Source: an uncultured Oceanospirillaceae bacterium
GTDB lineage: Bacteria > Pseudomonadota > Gammaproteobacteria > Pseudomonadales > Oceanobacteraceae
Assembly (NCBI GenBank): GCA_937974825.1
Contig: CALJVD010000062.1
Coordinates: 1 to 24,263 of the forward strand
Reading direction: 5' to 3'
Length of the DNA stretch: 24,263 nucleotides
Of the stretch, positions 1 to 7,127 are shown piece after piece. A model generated the notes under the pieces. That model did no database searches. It was not told the origin of the DNA and saw only the letters and a list, made by a program, of their open reading frames with translations. The stretch's first letter is position 1; every line of letters begins with the position of its first letter. The position numbers and the translations under genes are program-made.

Positions 1-345
1 TCTAAGCTATTCACTGGCCAGCCTATCGACCTTAACGATCAGAGCTTTCATCGCTTTCTTAATAAGAATGATTTGCCCGTCATTGTCGATTTTTGGGCAA
101 GTTGGTGTGGTCCTTGTCAAATGATGGCACCCGTATTTACTAAACTGGCTGAACAAATGCAGCCACAATTACGTTTTGCTAAAGTGAATACCGAACATGC
201 ACAACAAATAAGCGCCCAACTGAACATCCGCAGCATCCCAACACTTATTGTGTATCATCAAGGAAAAGAAATTGATCGTTTAGCAGGTGCCTTACCCGAG
301 CCACAATTACGGCAGTGGATTGAACAGGCATTAAGCAAAATATAA
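1..345 (+). CDS. trxC: Thioredoxin 2 (TrxC), C-terminal part; 5' end outside window
   Basis: The reading frame is open to the left edge, so the gene is cut off and its true start is not visible; the TTG at 73 is internal. The visible 114 residues form a thioredoxin domain with the WCGPC redox site (Cys codons at 106 and 115), a VDFWASW strand before it and the cis-proline loop RSIPT. The residues before the domain (LFTGQPIDLND...) resemble the segment that follows the N-terminal zinc ribbon in TrxC rather than the start of TrxA, so thioredoxin 2 is preferred; the zinc ribbon itself lies outside. Expected role: cytoplasmic disulfide reductase. It converges on the yigZ-like gene with 20 bp between the stops and no clear intrinsic terminator. 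Confidence 0.85.
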   Translation, partial: SKLFTGQPIDLNDQSFHRFLNKNDLPVIVDFWASWCGPCQMMAPVFTKLAEQMQPQLRFAKVNTEHAQQISAQLNIRSIPTLIVYHQGKEIDRLAGALPEPQLRQWIEQALSKI

Positions 346-365
346 CGGCGATAACACTTTTGAGT

Positions 366-953
366 TTACAGTTTTTTAAAGCTGTAAGCCCCACTGGTTA
401 TCTGTTGCAGTATGTCTTGGCATGTTTCCACATACTCTAAAGGGGAAGCAATAGTGAAGGTACAGCCTGACTCATTAAAGTCTTCATTTTCTATTACAAC
501 ATCCATATCTATTAGCAACGCTTGCAACTGACCTACTTCACTATAAGGGCAATGCCCTACCATTCTTTGGCGTGGAACAAAGCGCTCTTTAGGCGCCGCT
601 TTTAAGCATTGAATAACACCATTGCCGTAAGCTCTGGCTAAGCCACCGGTGCCGAGCTGAATTCCGCCGTACCAACGCGTACAGACAGCCAGCACTTTAT
701 CAAACTCGTGGTTTTCAATGGCCGCTAACATTGGTCGCCCTGCAGTACCACTGGGCTCGCCATCATCGCTGAAGCGATATTCATCGCCAACCTTCCAAGC
801 CCAGCAGTTATGACTGGCATTATGCGTTGATAAAGCCGCTATTTTATCGGCTGCCTCAGCGCTACTGGCTAAGGGTACAACTTGAGTCAAAAACCGACTT
901 TTTTTAATGGTTTCTTCAAATTGTACTGGTGCCCTAAGCAAATAGGTCAACAC
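366..953 (-). CDS. yigZ: YigZ/IMPACT-family protein
   Basis: A 195-residue protein of the UPF0029/IMPACT family, close to the length of E. coli YigZ. The family signature lies in the N-terminal half: HNCWAWKVG, then DDGEPSGTAGRPML, then RWYGGIQLGTGGLARAYG. The C-terminal half is the small ferredoxin-like domain typical of YigZ. The family is linked to translation control in eukaryotes (IMPACT), but the bacterial role is not settled, so I give no reaction. The start is GTG, supported by a GAGGTG ribosome site just upstream. It lies 41 bp downstream of lipA on the same strand with no terminator between, so it may be the last gene of the dacA-ybeD-lipB-lipA transcript. The final codons and stop fall in a short inverted repeat (366-387). 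Confidence 0.9.
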   Translation of the reverse strand: MLTYLLRAPVQFEETIKKSRFLTQVVPLASSAEAADKIAALSTHNASHNCWAWKVGDEYRFSDDGEPSGTAGRPMLAAIENHEFDKVLAVCTRWYGGIQLGTGGLARAYGNGVIQCLKAAPKERFVPRQRMVGHCPYSEVGQLQALLIDMDVVIENEDFNESGCTFTIASPLEYVETCQDILQQITSGAYSFKKL

Positions 954-994
954 ACACCTCGTAATATTCAGTTCTAGTGAGCAGTATTTGGATA

Positions 995-1951
995 TTAGCC
1001 TACACTTTCGCCTTTTGCTTGTAGGTCAGCGTGATACGAAGAGCGCACTAATGGGCCACTAGCAACTCGAATAAAGCCCATTTCCTTCGCTATACGACCC
1101 AATTCTTTAAATTCTTCTGGTGTCGCAAAACGCTCAATTTTTAGGTGATCTTTACTGGGTTGTAAATACTGCCCTAAGGTAATGTGATCGACTAAGTGTT
1201 CACGCATATCTTTCATTACTTCGATGATTTCTTCGTTGCTCTCACCTAAACCTAACATTAAGCCAGATTTCGTGATTACATCGGGGTTAAGCTCTTTATA
1301 ACGTTTTAACAGAGTCAACGACCACTCATAATCAGAACCTGGACGACACTGCTTATACAAGCGCGGTACAGTCTCAAGGTTATGGTTAAACACGTCAGGC
1401 TTAGTTTCAGACAGTATTTCTAACGCGACGTCCATACGACCACGGAAATCGGGTACTAATGTTTCAACCTGTAAATTAGGACTCAACTCTTTAGATAATC
1501 TAATACAGTCAGCAAAGTGCTGCGCACCGCCATCACGCAGGTCATCACGATCCACAGAGGTAATCACCGCATATTTGAGCCCCATATCAGCAATAGCTTT
1601 AGCCAACTGCATGGGCTCGTTTTCGTCCAGAGGGTTAGGTCGGCCATGTCCCACATCACAAAACGGGCATCGACGGGTACAAATATCCCCCATTATCATA
1701 AAAGTTGCTGTGCCATTGCCCCAGCACTCACTAATATTTGGGCAACTGGCTTCTTCGCAAACTGAGTGAAGGTTATGATCTTTTAACTTCTGACGTACTT
1801 CATTGATCTTTGGTGAAGCGGGAACTCTGACTCGAATCCAGTCGGGTTTACGCGGCATTTCTTCGGTAGGAATTACTTTAATAGGGATGCGAGCTAATTT
1901 TTCTGCTCCGCGTAATTTCTCACCTTGAACTACTTTCTTAACGTCACTCAT
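995..1951 (-). CDS. lipA: Lipoyl synthase LipA
   Basis: A 318-residue radical-SAM enzyme that inserts two sulfur atoms into octanoyl groups carried on lipoyl domains of 2-oxoacid dehydrogenases and the glycine cleavage H protein. Both iron-sulfur clusters can be read: the auxiliary cluster cysteines C65, C70 and C76 (CEEASCPNISEC) and the radical-SAM CxxxCxxC at C91, C95 and C98 (CTRRCPFC). The C-terminal RSSYHAD motif supplies the conserved serine that ligates the auxiliary cluster. Length is normal for the family. The start codon overlaps the end of lipB by 8 bp, so the two genes are probably translationally coupled. LipB supplies its octanoylated substrate. Confidence 0.97.
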   Translation of the reverse strand: MSDVKKVVQGEKLRGAEKLARIPIKVIPTEEMPRKPDWIRVRVPASPKINEVRQKLKDHNLHSVCEEASCPNISECWGNGTATFMIMGDICTRRCPFCDVGHGRPNPLDENEPMQLAKAIADMGLKYAVITSVDRDDLRDGGAQHFADCIRLSKELSPNLQVETLVPDFRGRMDVALEILSETKPDVFNHNLETVPRLYKQCRPGSDYEWSLTLLKRYKELNPDVITKSGLMLGLGESNEEIIEVMKDMREHLVDHITLGQYLQPSKDHLKIERFATPEEFKELGRIAKEMGFIRVASGPLVRSSYHADLQAKGESVG

Positions 1952-2570
1952 GAGTCTCTCTGGGCTGATTCAATTCTGCTGTTAAATAGGTTTTAAGTCG
2001 ATTTAAGACTTGATTAAATTCTACCGGCTGCTGTGTTTCATTAACCATTTGGGTCATTTGCATACCCGCATAACCACATGGGTTTATTCGGCTAAAGGGT
2101 TCTAAGTCCATATCAACATTGAGCGCTAAACCATGAAAGGTACACCCTTTTTTAATGCGTAGACCTAGTGAAGCGATTTTCTTATCGCCCACATAGACCC
2201 CAGGGGCATCCGTACGGGCTTCTGCGCTAATATCCCACTCTTTAAGAGTACTCACTATGGCTCGTTCGATACATTCTACTAAGGACCTACTCCCTAAGCC
2301 TAATCGTCTTATATTCAACAATAGATAGACCACTAGCTGACCTGGACCATGATAGGTTACTTGCCCACCACGATCGGTTTGTATAACGGGGATATTGCCG
2401 GGGAATAATATATGTTCTGCTTTGCCTGCCTGTCCTTGAGTAAAGACTGGCTGATGTTGAAGAAACCAAAGCTCGTCTTTGGTTTCTTCTGTGCGCTTCT
2501 CGGTAAAGGACAGCATTTCCTGGTAAATAATAGGATATGGCTCTACCGCAAAAGTACGCAGGTTCATCAT
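1944..2570 (-). CDS. lipB: Octanoyl-[ACP]:protein N-octanoyltransferase LipB
   Basis: A 208-residue transferase that moves octanoate from acyl carrier protein to the lipoyl-domain lysine, the first step of lipoate synthesis. The signature RGGQVTYHGPGQLVVY spans residues 67-82, with His74. The catalytic pair is visible: Lys131 (GDKKIASLGLRI) and Cys165 (INPCGYAG). The N-terminus reads MM; the two ATGs (2570 and 2567) cannot be separated by eye. ybeD ends only 5 bp upstream and lipA begins inside its 3' end, giving the ybeD-lipB-lipA order common in gammaproteobacteria. Confidence 0.96.
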   Translation of the reverse strand: MMNLRTFAVEPYPIIYQEMLSFTEKRTEETKDELWFLQHQPVFTQGQAGKAEHILFPGNIPVIQTDRGGQVTYHGPGQLVVYLLLNIRRLGLGSRSLVECIERAIVSTLKEWDISAEARTDAPGVYVGDKKIASLGLRIKKGCTFHGLALNVDMDLEPFSRINPCGYAGMQMTQMVNETQQPVEFNQVLNRLKTYLTAELNQPRETHE

Positions 2571-2575
2571 GATGG

Positions 2576-2848
2576 TTAAATCACCATGCGTATGTATTCA
2601 TGTGCCATTAAGTCTTTATGCAGACTCTCTAGCTGCTCCTTACCTGTTGCGGTGATATAGAGTGTCACAGAGCGAAACTTTCCTTTACTACTGTCTTTCA
2701 ACTGCAGATTGTTTTCGCTGCACTCCGGTGCATGCTGTCGAACAATTTGTAACACCACTTCGATATAATCGTGTGCACAAATCCCTAACACTTTAATAGG
2801 ATAGTTCTTACAAGGAAATTCAATTTTTGGTGGTTCTTGCTGACTCAT
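2576..2848 (-). CDS. ybeD: DUF493 family protein YbeD
   Basis: A 90-residue cytoplasmic protein of the DUF493/YbeD family. Recognisable parts are the N-terminal IEFPCKNYPIKVLG segment, the central GKFRSVTLYITATGKEQLESLHKDL and a short C-terminal strand (YIRMVI). YbeD has an ACT-like ferredoxin fold and sits between dacA and lipB in many gammaproteobacteria; its biochemical role is not established, and a regulatory role in lipoate metabolism is only suggested by position. Length matches the family. It lies 59 bp downstream of dacA, separated by a long stem-loop, and 5 bp upstream of lipB. Confidence 0.93.
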   Translation of the reverse strand: MSQQEPPKIEFPCKNYPIKVLGICAHDYIEVVLQIVRQHAPECSENNLQLKDSSKGKFRSVTLYITATGKEQLESLHKDLMAHEYIRMVI

Positions 2849-2891
2849 TTAGACAGCCTCATTCATGTAATTCTGCTAATTTTTCATTACC

Positions 2892-2930
2892 TCTTTATTC
2901 AGCTGTATTAGGCAAACAGCTGAATAAAGA
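2892..2930 (-). other. Long stem-loop enclosing the dacA stop codon
   Basis: A perfect 15-bp inverted repeat (2892-2906 pairing with 2916-2930) with a 9-nt loop. The dacA stop codon (2908-2910) sits in the loop, so one arm is the end of the dacA reading frame and the other is untranslated. On the minus strand it is followed by GGUAAUGAAAAAU, not by a U tract, so it is not a standard intrinsic terminator. It may stabilise the upstream mRNA end or weaken read-through into ybeD (inference). Confidence 0.75.
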
Positions 2931-4047
2931 ACAATTTAATTTTATCGATAAGACGACTAAAGAAGCCTGCTTCTTCTATATCGCTTTGAGCCAATAAAGG
3001 TTGCTCAGTTAAAAGCTCACCATCACGCGTGATGGTTAACGTACCTAAAGCTTGTCCTTTTTTGATAGGTGCTTTAAGCGTGTCATCAGTGCGCATGCTT
3101 ACTTTTAACTCATTTTTACTGCCACGTGGCAAGGTTAGATACAGGTCTTTTGCTAAACCTAAATCAACCGACTCTTCTTCACCCATCCATACTCTAGCCG
3201 TTTTCAGTACTTCACTAGCTTGGTAAACTTGACGTGATTCAAAGTAGCGGAAGCCGTAAGCTAACAGCTTTTGAGTTTCTCGCGCGCGCGACTCATCACT
3301 ACGAGCCCCCATCACAACGGCAATAAAACGAGTTTCATCTCGTTTGGCTGAAGCCACTAAACCATAACCAGCCTCATCCGTGTGTCCGGTTTTCAGACCA
3401 TCAACCGATGGATCACGCCATAGCAATCGGTTACGGTTAGGTTGACGGATGCCGTTATATTCATAGTATTTCTCGGCATACAACGGGTAATAAGTTGGGT
3501 GGTCATTAATAATATGATGGGCCAGATTTGCCATGTCACGCGCCGTTGAATAATGATTGTCAGCAGGCCAGCCGGTTGAGTTCATAAAGTTAGAATCATT
3601 CATACCAAAGCGCTGAGCAAAACCGTTCATCAATACGGCAAACTCTTCTTCCGCACCTGAGAAGTATTCAGCAACAGCCACTGAAGCATCGTTACCTGAC
3701 TGCACAATAATACCGCGCAATAGGTCAATCAAGGGAACTTCAGTGCCTTCGCGCACAAACATTTTAGAGCCACCCATACGCCATGCTTTAACACTAATAG
3801 GCACTAAGGTTGTTTCTTCAACGTGTCCTAACTCAAGCTCATGAATAGCAATATAACTGGTCAACATCTTAGTGAGACTAGCAGGTGGCAATCGCTTATC
3901 AGCGTTATGTTCAACTAACACCTGTCCGTTAGTCGCATCGACTAAGATATAAGCACTGGCATCTAAGTCAGGCGCTTTTGGAATGATAATGGAAGCCTGG
4001 GCACTAAATGAAAATAATAAAACTGAAAGTACAGAAAGAAAACGCAT
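2908..4047 (-). CDS. dacA: D-alanyl-D-alanine carboxypeptidase, PBP5/6 type
   Basis: A 379-residue low-molecular-mass penicillin-binding protein (peptidase family S11) that trims the terminal D-Ala from peptidoglycan stem pentapeptides in the periplasm. A signal peptide covers residues 1-18 (cleavage after AQA). The three active-site motifs are SLTK (Ser57, Lys60), SGN (117-119) and KTG (219-221). A beta-rich PBP5 C-terminal domain follows, ending in an amphipathic helix (FFSRLIDKIKLFFIQLFA) that anchors such enzymes to the inner membrane. It leads the dacA-ybeD-lipB-lipA cluster. In Pseudomonas this gene directly follows rlpA; here it is on the other strand far from rlpA. No convincing Shine-Dalgarno precedes the ATG. 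A 16-bp palindrome lies 36 bp upstream. Confidence 0.96.
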   Translation of the reverse strand: MRFLSVLSVLLFSFSAQASIIIPKAPDLDASAYILVDATNGQVLVEHNADKRLPPASLTKMLTSYIAIHELELGHVEETTLVPISVKAWRMGGSKMFVREGTEVPLIDLLRGIIVQSGNDASVAVAEYFSGAEEEFAVLMNGFAQRFGMNDSNFMNSTGWPADNHYSTARDMANLAHHIINDHPTYYPLYAEKYYEYNGIRQPNRNRLLWRDPSVDGLKTGHTDEAGYGLVASAKRDETRFIAVVMGARSDESRARETQKLLAYGFRYFESRQVYQASEVLKTARVWMGEEESVDLGLAKDLYLTLPRGSKNELKVSMRTDDTLKAPIKKGQALGTLTITRDGELLTEQPLLAQSDIEEAGFFSRLIDKIKLFFIQLFA

Positions 4048-4070
4048 AACGTATATTGGTTTATCTAGTT

Positions 4071-4098
4071 AGAGAAAAGAAATGGCATTTAAATGCCA
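4071..4098 (-). terminator. Palindrome with U-rich tail between the TolA-like gene and dacA
   Basis: 4083-4098 is a perfect 16-bp palindrome (TGGCATTTAAATGCCA). On the minus strand it can fold into a 6-bp stem with a TTAA loop followed by TTTCTTTTCTCT, so it may terminate the transcript of the upstream TolA-like gene. The same palindrome could instead be an operator for dacA. A second weaker hairpin (CTGCT/AGCAG, 4133-4146) lies between it and the upstream stop codon. Confidence 0.45.
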
Positions 4099-4168
4099 GC
4101 ACACTATTACCGCTGCCTGATACAAACGAGCACTGCTTAAGAGCAGCACCCGTTCAAATAAGTTCCGA

Positions 4169-5278
4169 CTAATTCTCGTCTACTGCTTGACGAAGAATAG
4201 AAACATCACGCGATGGGTGTAAGCTGATATAAGGTTCATTGTCAGCCAGATCACCTTGATAGCTGTGACGTAAACGGAAGTTACTATCTGTCTGACGTAA
4301 ACATAAGGTTAAACGAACCGTCAACCAGCGATAATCAGACTTGTTTTCAGTATGCACTACGACTGAAGCATCGTTCTCAACAATGGCTTTACAAATAGGT
4401 TGAAGCGTTGTTGCAATGCCACGATCTCGCTGACGAATTTTCTCGGCTGAAAGAGGGTAAGTAGCAATTGCCTCAGAAGTTTCTTCTGCTTCTTCCCAAA
4501 GTGCTGTTACTTCATTAGCTTCTAAAGACACGGCGGCAACCACTGGAGCGGTAACTGCAGGAGCTGAAACAACAGGGGCAGGCACTGGCGCTTTCGCTAC
4601 TGGCTTAGCTACAGGTTTTGGTTGCGCTTTTGGTTTTTCTTGAGTTGCGGCTTTTTTGGCTTCTTCTTTCTTAGCTGCTTCAGCCGCCTGTGCCGCTGCT
4701 ATACGACGTAAACGTTCTTCTTCTTGACGACGCGCACGCTCTTCTTCGGCTTTTTTCTTGGCCAACTCTGCCTGACGTTTTTCTTCAGCAATACGTTTTT
4801 GACGCTCCGCTTCAGCGCGTTCTTTTTCTCGCGCGGCCGCTTCTGCTAGTTGTTTTTGACGTGCTAACTCTTGTGCTGAAGCAGCTTGAGCTGCCGCTGC
4901 ACCCGGCTTATACAGTCTATCTAACTTTGCTTGTGTTTGTTCAAGACCAGGCGTCAAATACGCCACCGGCCATACTTTATTTAAGTAATCTGCCGCCTGC
5001 GAATAGTTTTTTGCATCGATTGCTTTGTTGGCTAATTCAACATAGGCTTCACCCCACTCATACACGAGCGGTACGACTTTAAAGTCATGTGGGTTTTGTA
5101 AACGGTATGCGTCAATTTTTTCTAGCGCATTGTTCCCTGCAGGAGTCGATAACCTTTGGGCTTCGATATCCGCTTTAATACCAGCGAGTAATTTGTTGGT
5201 ATCTTGTTTTGCAACAGCCATAGTTGGCACGCAAACCGCGGCAAACACCACAGGGATTATTAAACGTAATTTCTTCAT
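4169..5278 (-). CDS. Secreted TolA-like coiled-coil protein of unknown function
   Basis: I do not recognise a named family. The frame extends to a TTG at 5329, but ATG at 5278 places a clean signal peptide at the N-terminus (MKKLRLIIPVVFAAVCVPTMAVA), so that start is preferred (369 residues). After cleavage come about 105 residues of probably helical sequence (TPR-like in look: YVELANKAIDAKNYSQAADYLNKVW). Next is a long Ala/Glu/Lys/Arg-rich coiled coil (about residues 127-213), a Pro/Ala/Val/Lys linker (about 214-250), and a C-terminal globular region of about 115 residues with two cysteines. The layout resembles TolA or SPOR-type periplasm-spanning proteins, but there is no N-terminal membrane anchor and no recognisable TolA or SPOR domain. 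A role in envelope structure is inference only. Confidence 0.75.
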   Translation of the reverse strand: MKKLRLIIPVVFAAVCVPTMAVAKQDTNKLLAGIKADIEAQRLSTPAGNNALEKIDAYRLQNPHDFKVVPLVYEWGEAYVELANKAIDAKNYSQAADYLNKVWPVAYLTPGLEQTQAKLDRLYKPGAAAAQAASAQELARQKQLAEAAAREKERAEAERQKRIAEEKRQAELAKKKAEEERARRQEEERLRRIAAAQAAEAAKKEEAKKAATQEKPKAQPKPVAKPVAKAPVPAPVVSAPAVTAPVVAAVSLEANEVTALWEEAEETSEAIATYPLSAEKIRQRDRGIATTLQPICKAIVENDASVVVHTENKSDYRWLTVRLTLCLRQTDSNFRLRHSYQGDLADNEPYISLHPSRDVSILRQAVDEN

Positions 5279-5378
5279 GAAGTATTGTCTTGTTATCATT
5301 TTGCTAGTTTCACTGTTAGTAAAATACAATGTACTGCACGTCCCATATAAATTAGATCCATCTTAACAGGAGAAGGCA

Positions 5379-5654
5379 ATGATAACACGCATTGGCGTTA
5401 TATTTTTCACCATCCCATGCATAATTCTTTTGACACTATATGGCATGGAGCTTTCTGCTGCTACCGACTGTCAACAATTAAATTTATATTATGACGCATT
5501 CAACCAAACTTGCGTTGAAAGCCAACCAGAGTTCTCTAGTTTTTATATGCGCAATACTTATTTAGTAAACATCCTTTTGCTTGTTTCAACCATCGGTGCT
5601 TTCGCACTTATTGTGGGCATGGTGCAGGACAAAAAAGCCAGGCAACAAAAATAA
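5379..5654 (+). CDS. Small two-pass membrane protein, unknown function
   Basis: A 91-residue protein with two hydrophobic segments (about residues 4-24 and 61-82) flanking a loop of about 36 residues that contains two cysteines (Cys31, Cys45). The positively charged tail QDKKARQQK suggests that the C-terminus, and therefore the N-terminus, is cytoplasmic and the Cys pair periplasmic, where it could form a disulfide (inference). A good AGGAGA ribosome site lies 5 to 6 nt before the ATG and a TATAAA-like -10 at 5346 has no clear -35. It diverges from the TolA-like gene (100 bp between starts) and converges on the DUF3549-like gene with only 6 bp between stops. I do not recognise a family. Confidence 0.7.
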   Translation: MITRIGVIFFTIPCIILLTLYGMELSAATDCQQLNLYYDAFNQTCVESQPEFSSFYMRNTYLVNILLLVSTIGAFALIVGMVQDKKARQQK

Positions 5655-5660
5655 CCCCAC

Positions 5661-6713
5661 TTAATGATATCGTTTAACCTCGCCTGCTAACTTAGTAAAT
5701 GCATCTTTCAACACAGACGAGCATTCAGGCGAGGTTAACACATTCATCACCTGTACTCTCATATTAGGCAAGGTTAGCAAATCTGCCAACAATGCATTAA
5801 ACGCAGGGGCGCCTTGTTCGTTCTTAGCCAAACACTCTAAGTACGTTAATAGCAGGTCTCCGCTAAGATCTCGCCAACAGCGACTGCCTATTGCTGCCAA
5901 TAATTCTACAGATTTATTCAAAGGATGCTGCAGTATCACCAGCATTAACAACTGTCTTTGCTGTCTATTTTCACTATTCGAAAGCGCACGCACATAAGCT
6001 GCCAGCTCTGGAGCTGTCGGCTCATTAGCAACGGTTAACGCTAAGGCATCGTTTATTGCCGTGGTTAACTCTTGATTAGGCTGAGTGTTTTCTAAAAAGT
6101 TTAACAAGGCATTTCTTACAACACTTGGAATCTGTGTCATCGCATTCACTAACAGCTCATTATTGCCGTCTTGGTCTAAGCGCGACACTATTTCTGCCAA
6201 GCCTTGCAAACCAACATTCTGCCAGGCATCCCAACCAATTTTACCGGTCAAATACTCTCTGGCTTGATCGTAATAGGCTGTTGTCGGCTGCTCTAAAACC
6301 TGTACTGCTAGTGCATGAAAGTACGCCATTCTTCCGGCGTCTGGTTTATAATTGAAAGGTGCTTCGCCATGCTCTTGATCTGGCATATTAACGACTTGCT
6401 GCCAATAACGAAGAAACGCATTACGTGGATCTAACTCTAGTAAGTTACGCTCGTCTAACGGTAGTTTCACAAACCAAATATGATGCTTGCCAGGTTGTTG
6501 CTTATGCCAAGTAACAATACCTAACCAAGCATGTTTTAAATAAGGCGTTGGGTAAGCCTGTTTCTGCTGTTCTATTTCAAAGAATAAATCGGTAGGTATT
6601 TCCTCAATACGACGCCCCATATCAAACACTTTCATTTGGGTGTTATTGCTTGCGCACCACTCACTAATAGTCACTAATCTCTCCAGAATGGTATAAAATG
6701 TAAAGCTTACCAT
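5661..6713 (-). CDS. DUF3549-like protein
   Basis: A protein of about 350 residues resembling the DUF3549 family of gammaproteobacteria. The features I recognise are near the N-terminus: a short helix, then MKVFDMGRRIEEIP, then HAWLGIVTW and IWFVKLPLDERNLL. The second half is alpha-helical and may be repeat-like (inference). It has no signal peptide and no membrane segment. ATG at 6713 is chosen over the upstream start at 6734 because an AGAGGG ribosome site (6720-6725) lies 6 nt before it. Function is unknown. It diverges from the small coiled-coil gene with 33 bp between starts, so the two promoters must overlap or lie inside the genes. Confidence 0.75.
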   Translation of the reverse strand: MVSFTFYTILERLVTISEWCASNNTQMKVFDMGRRIEEIPTDLFFEIEQQKQAYPTPYLKHAWLGIVTWHKQQPGKHHIWFVKLPLDERNLLELDPRNAFLRYWQQVVNMPDQEHGEAPFNYKPDAGRMAYFHALAVQVLEQPTTAYYDQAREYLTGKIGWDAWQNVGLQGLAEIVSRLDQDGNNELLVNAMTQIPSVVRNALLNFLENTQPNQELTTAINDALALTVANEPTAPELAAYVRALSNSENRQQRQLLMLVILQHPLNKSVELLAAIGSRCWRDLSGDLLLTYLECLAKNEQGAPAFNALLADLLTLPNMRVQVMNVLTSPECSSVLKDAFTKLAGEVKRYH

Positions 6714-6746
6714 TTTTAACCCTCTACAGGTCAAAGGATACTTACT

Positions 6747-6986
6747 ATGCCAGTTATTTTTGCAGCACTCGCCGGTTTTGCTATTGGAGCAGGGGTGGTT
6801 GGATGGTGGCTACACTCAAAATGGCAAGCACAAGTAAAAGAAGCCAATGAGTCCTTACAGGAAATTGCCAATCAGCATAAAGATCAGAGCAAGCAAAACC
6901 GTGAGCTAAAACAACAAGTTGCAGATCTACAATACCAACTGACTCGTGCACTTAACGACCTGCAATCCTATCAAAACAAAGACTAA
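6747..6986 (+). CDS. Small membrane-anchored coiled-coil protein
   Basis: A 79-residue protein with one N-terminal Gly/Ala-rich membrane segment (about residues 3-22) followed by a charged, Gln-rich coiled coil to the C-terminus (heptad-like KQNRELKQQVADLQYQL). An AAAGGA ribosome site (6733-6738) precedes the ATG by 8 nt. The layout resembles a miniature YhcB/ZapG-type protein, but the sequence is too short for a family call. The following 141 bp to the next gene hold no strong promoter or terminator that I can see, only a weak 5-bp hairpin (CTAAG/CTTAG) at the stop codon. Confidence 0.65.
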   Translation: MPVIFAALAGFAIGAGVVGWWLHSKWQAQVKEANESLQEIANQHKDQSKQNRELKQQVADLQYQLTRALNDLQSYQNKD

Positions 6987-7127
6987 GCAATACTTAGCGC
7001 TGTTATTGTCTACTGTATAGAGGGCATTTCTAACCATTCCATTCTTAATCTCTGTTTTGCCGTAGACATTACTAAGATAGGTCAATATGCTAATCGACTT
7101 TATTACAAGAAAAACAACTGATTTTTT

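Noticed and set aside
366..387. Hairpin TTACAG/CTGTAA between trxC and yigZ
   Set aside because: Short, AT-rich and without a T tract on either strand; not enough to call a terminator.
4690..5082. 130-codon plus-strand open frame opposite the coiled-coil gene
   Set aside because: Leu-rich antisense of the repetitive Ala/Glu/Lys coiled coil; no ribosome site or own features.
5279..5329. Extended TTG start of the TolA-like protein
   Set aside because: It would put 17 extra polar residues before a clean signal peptide and has no ribosome site.
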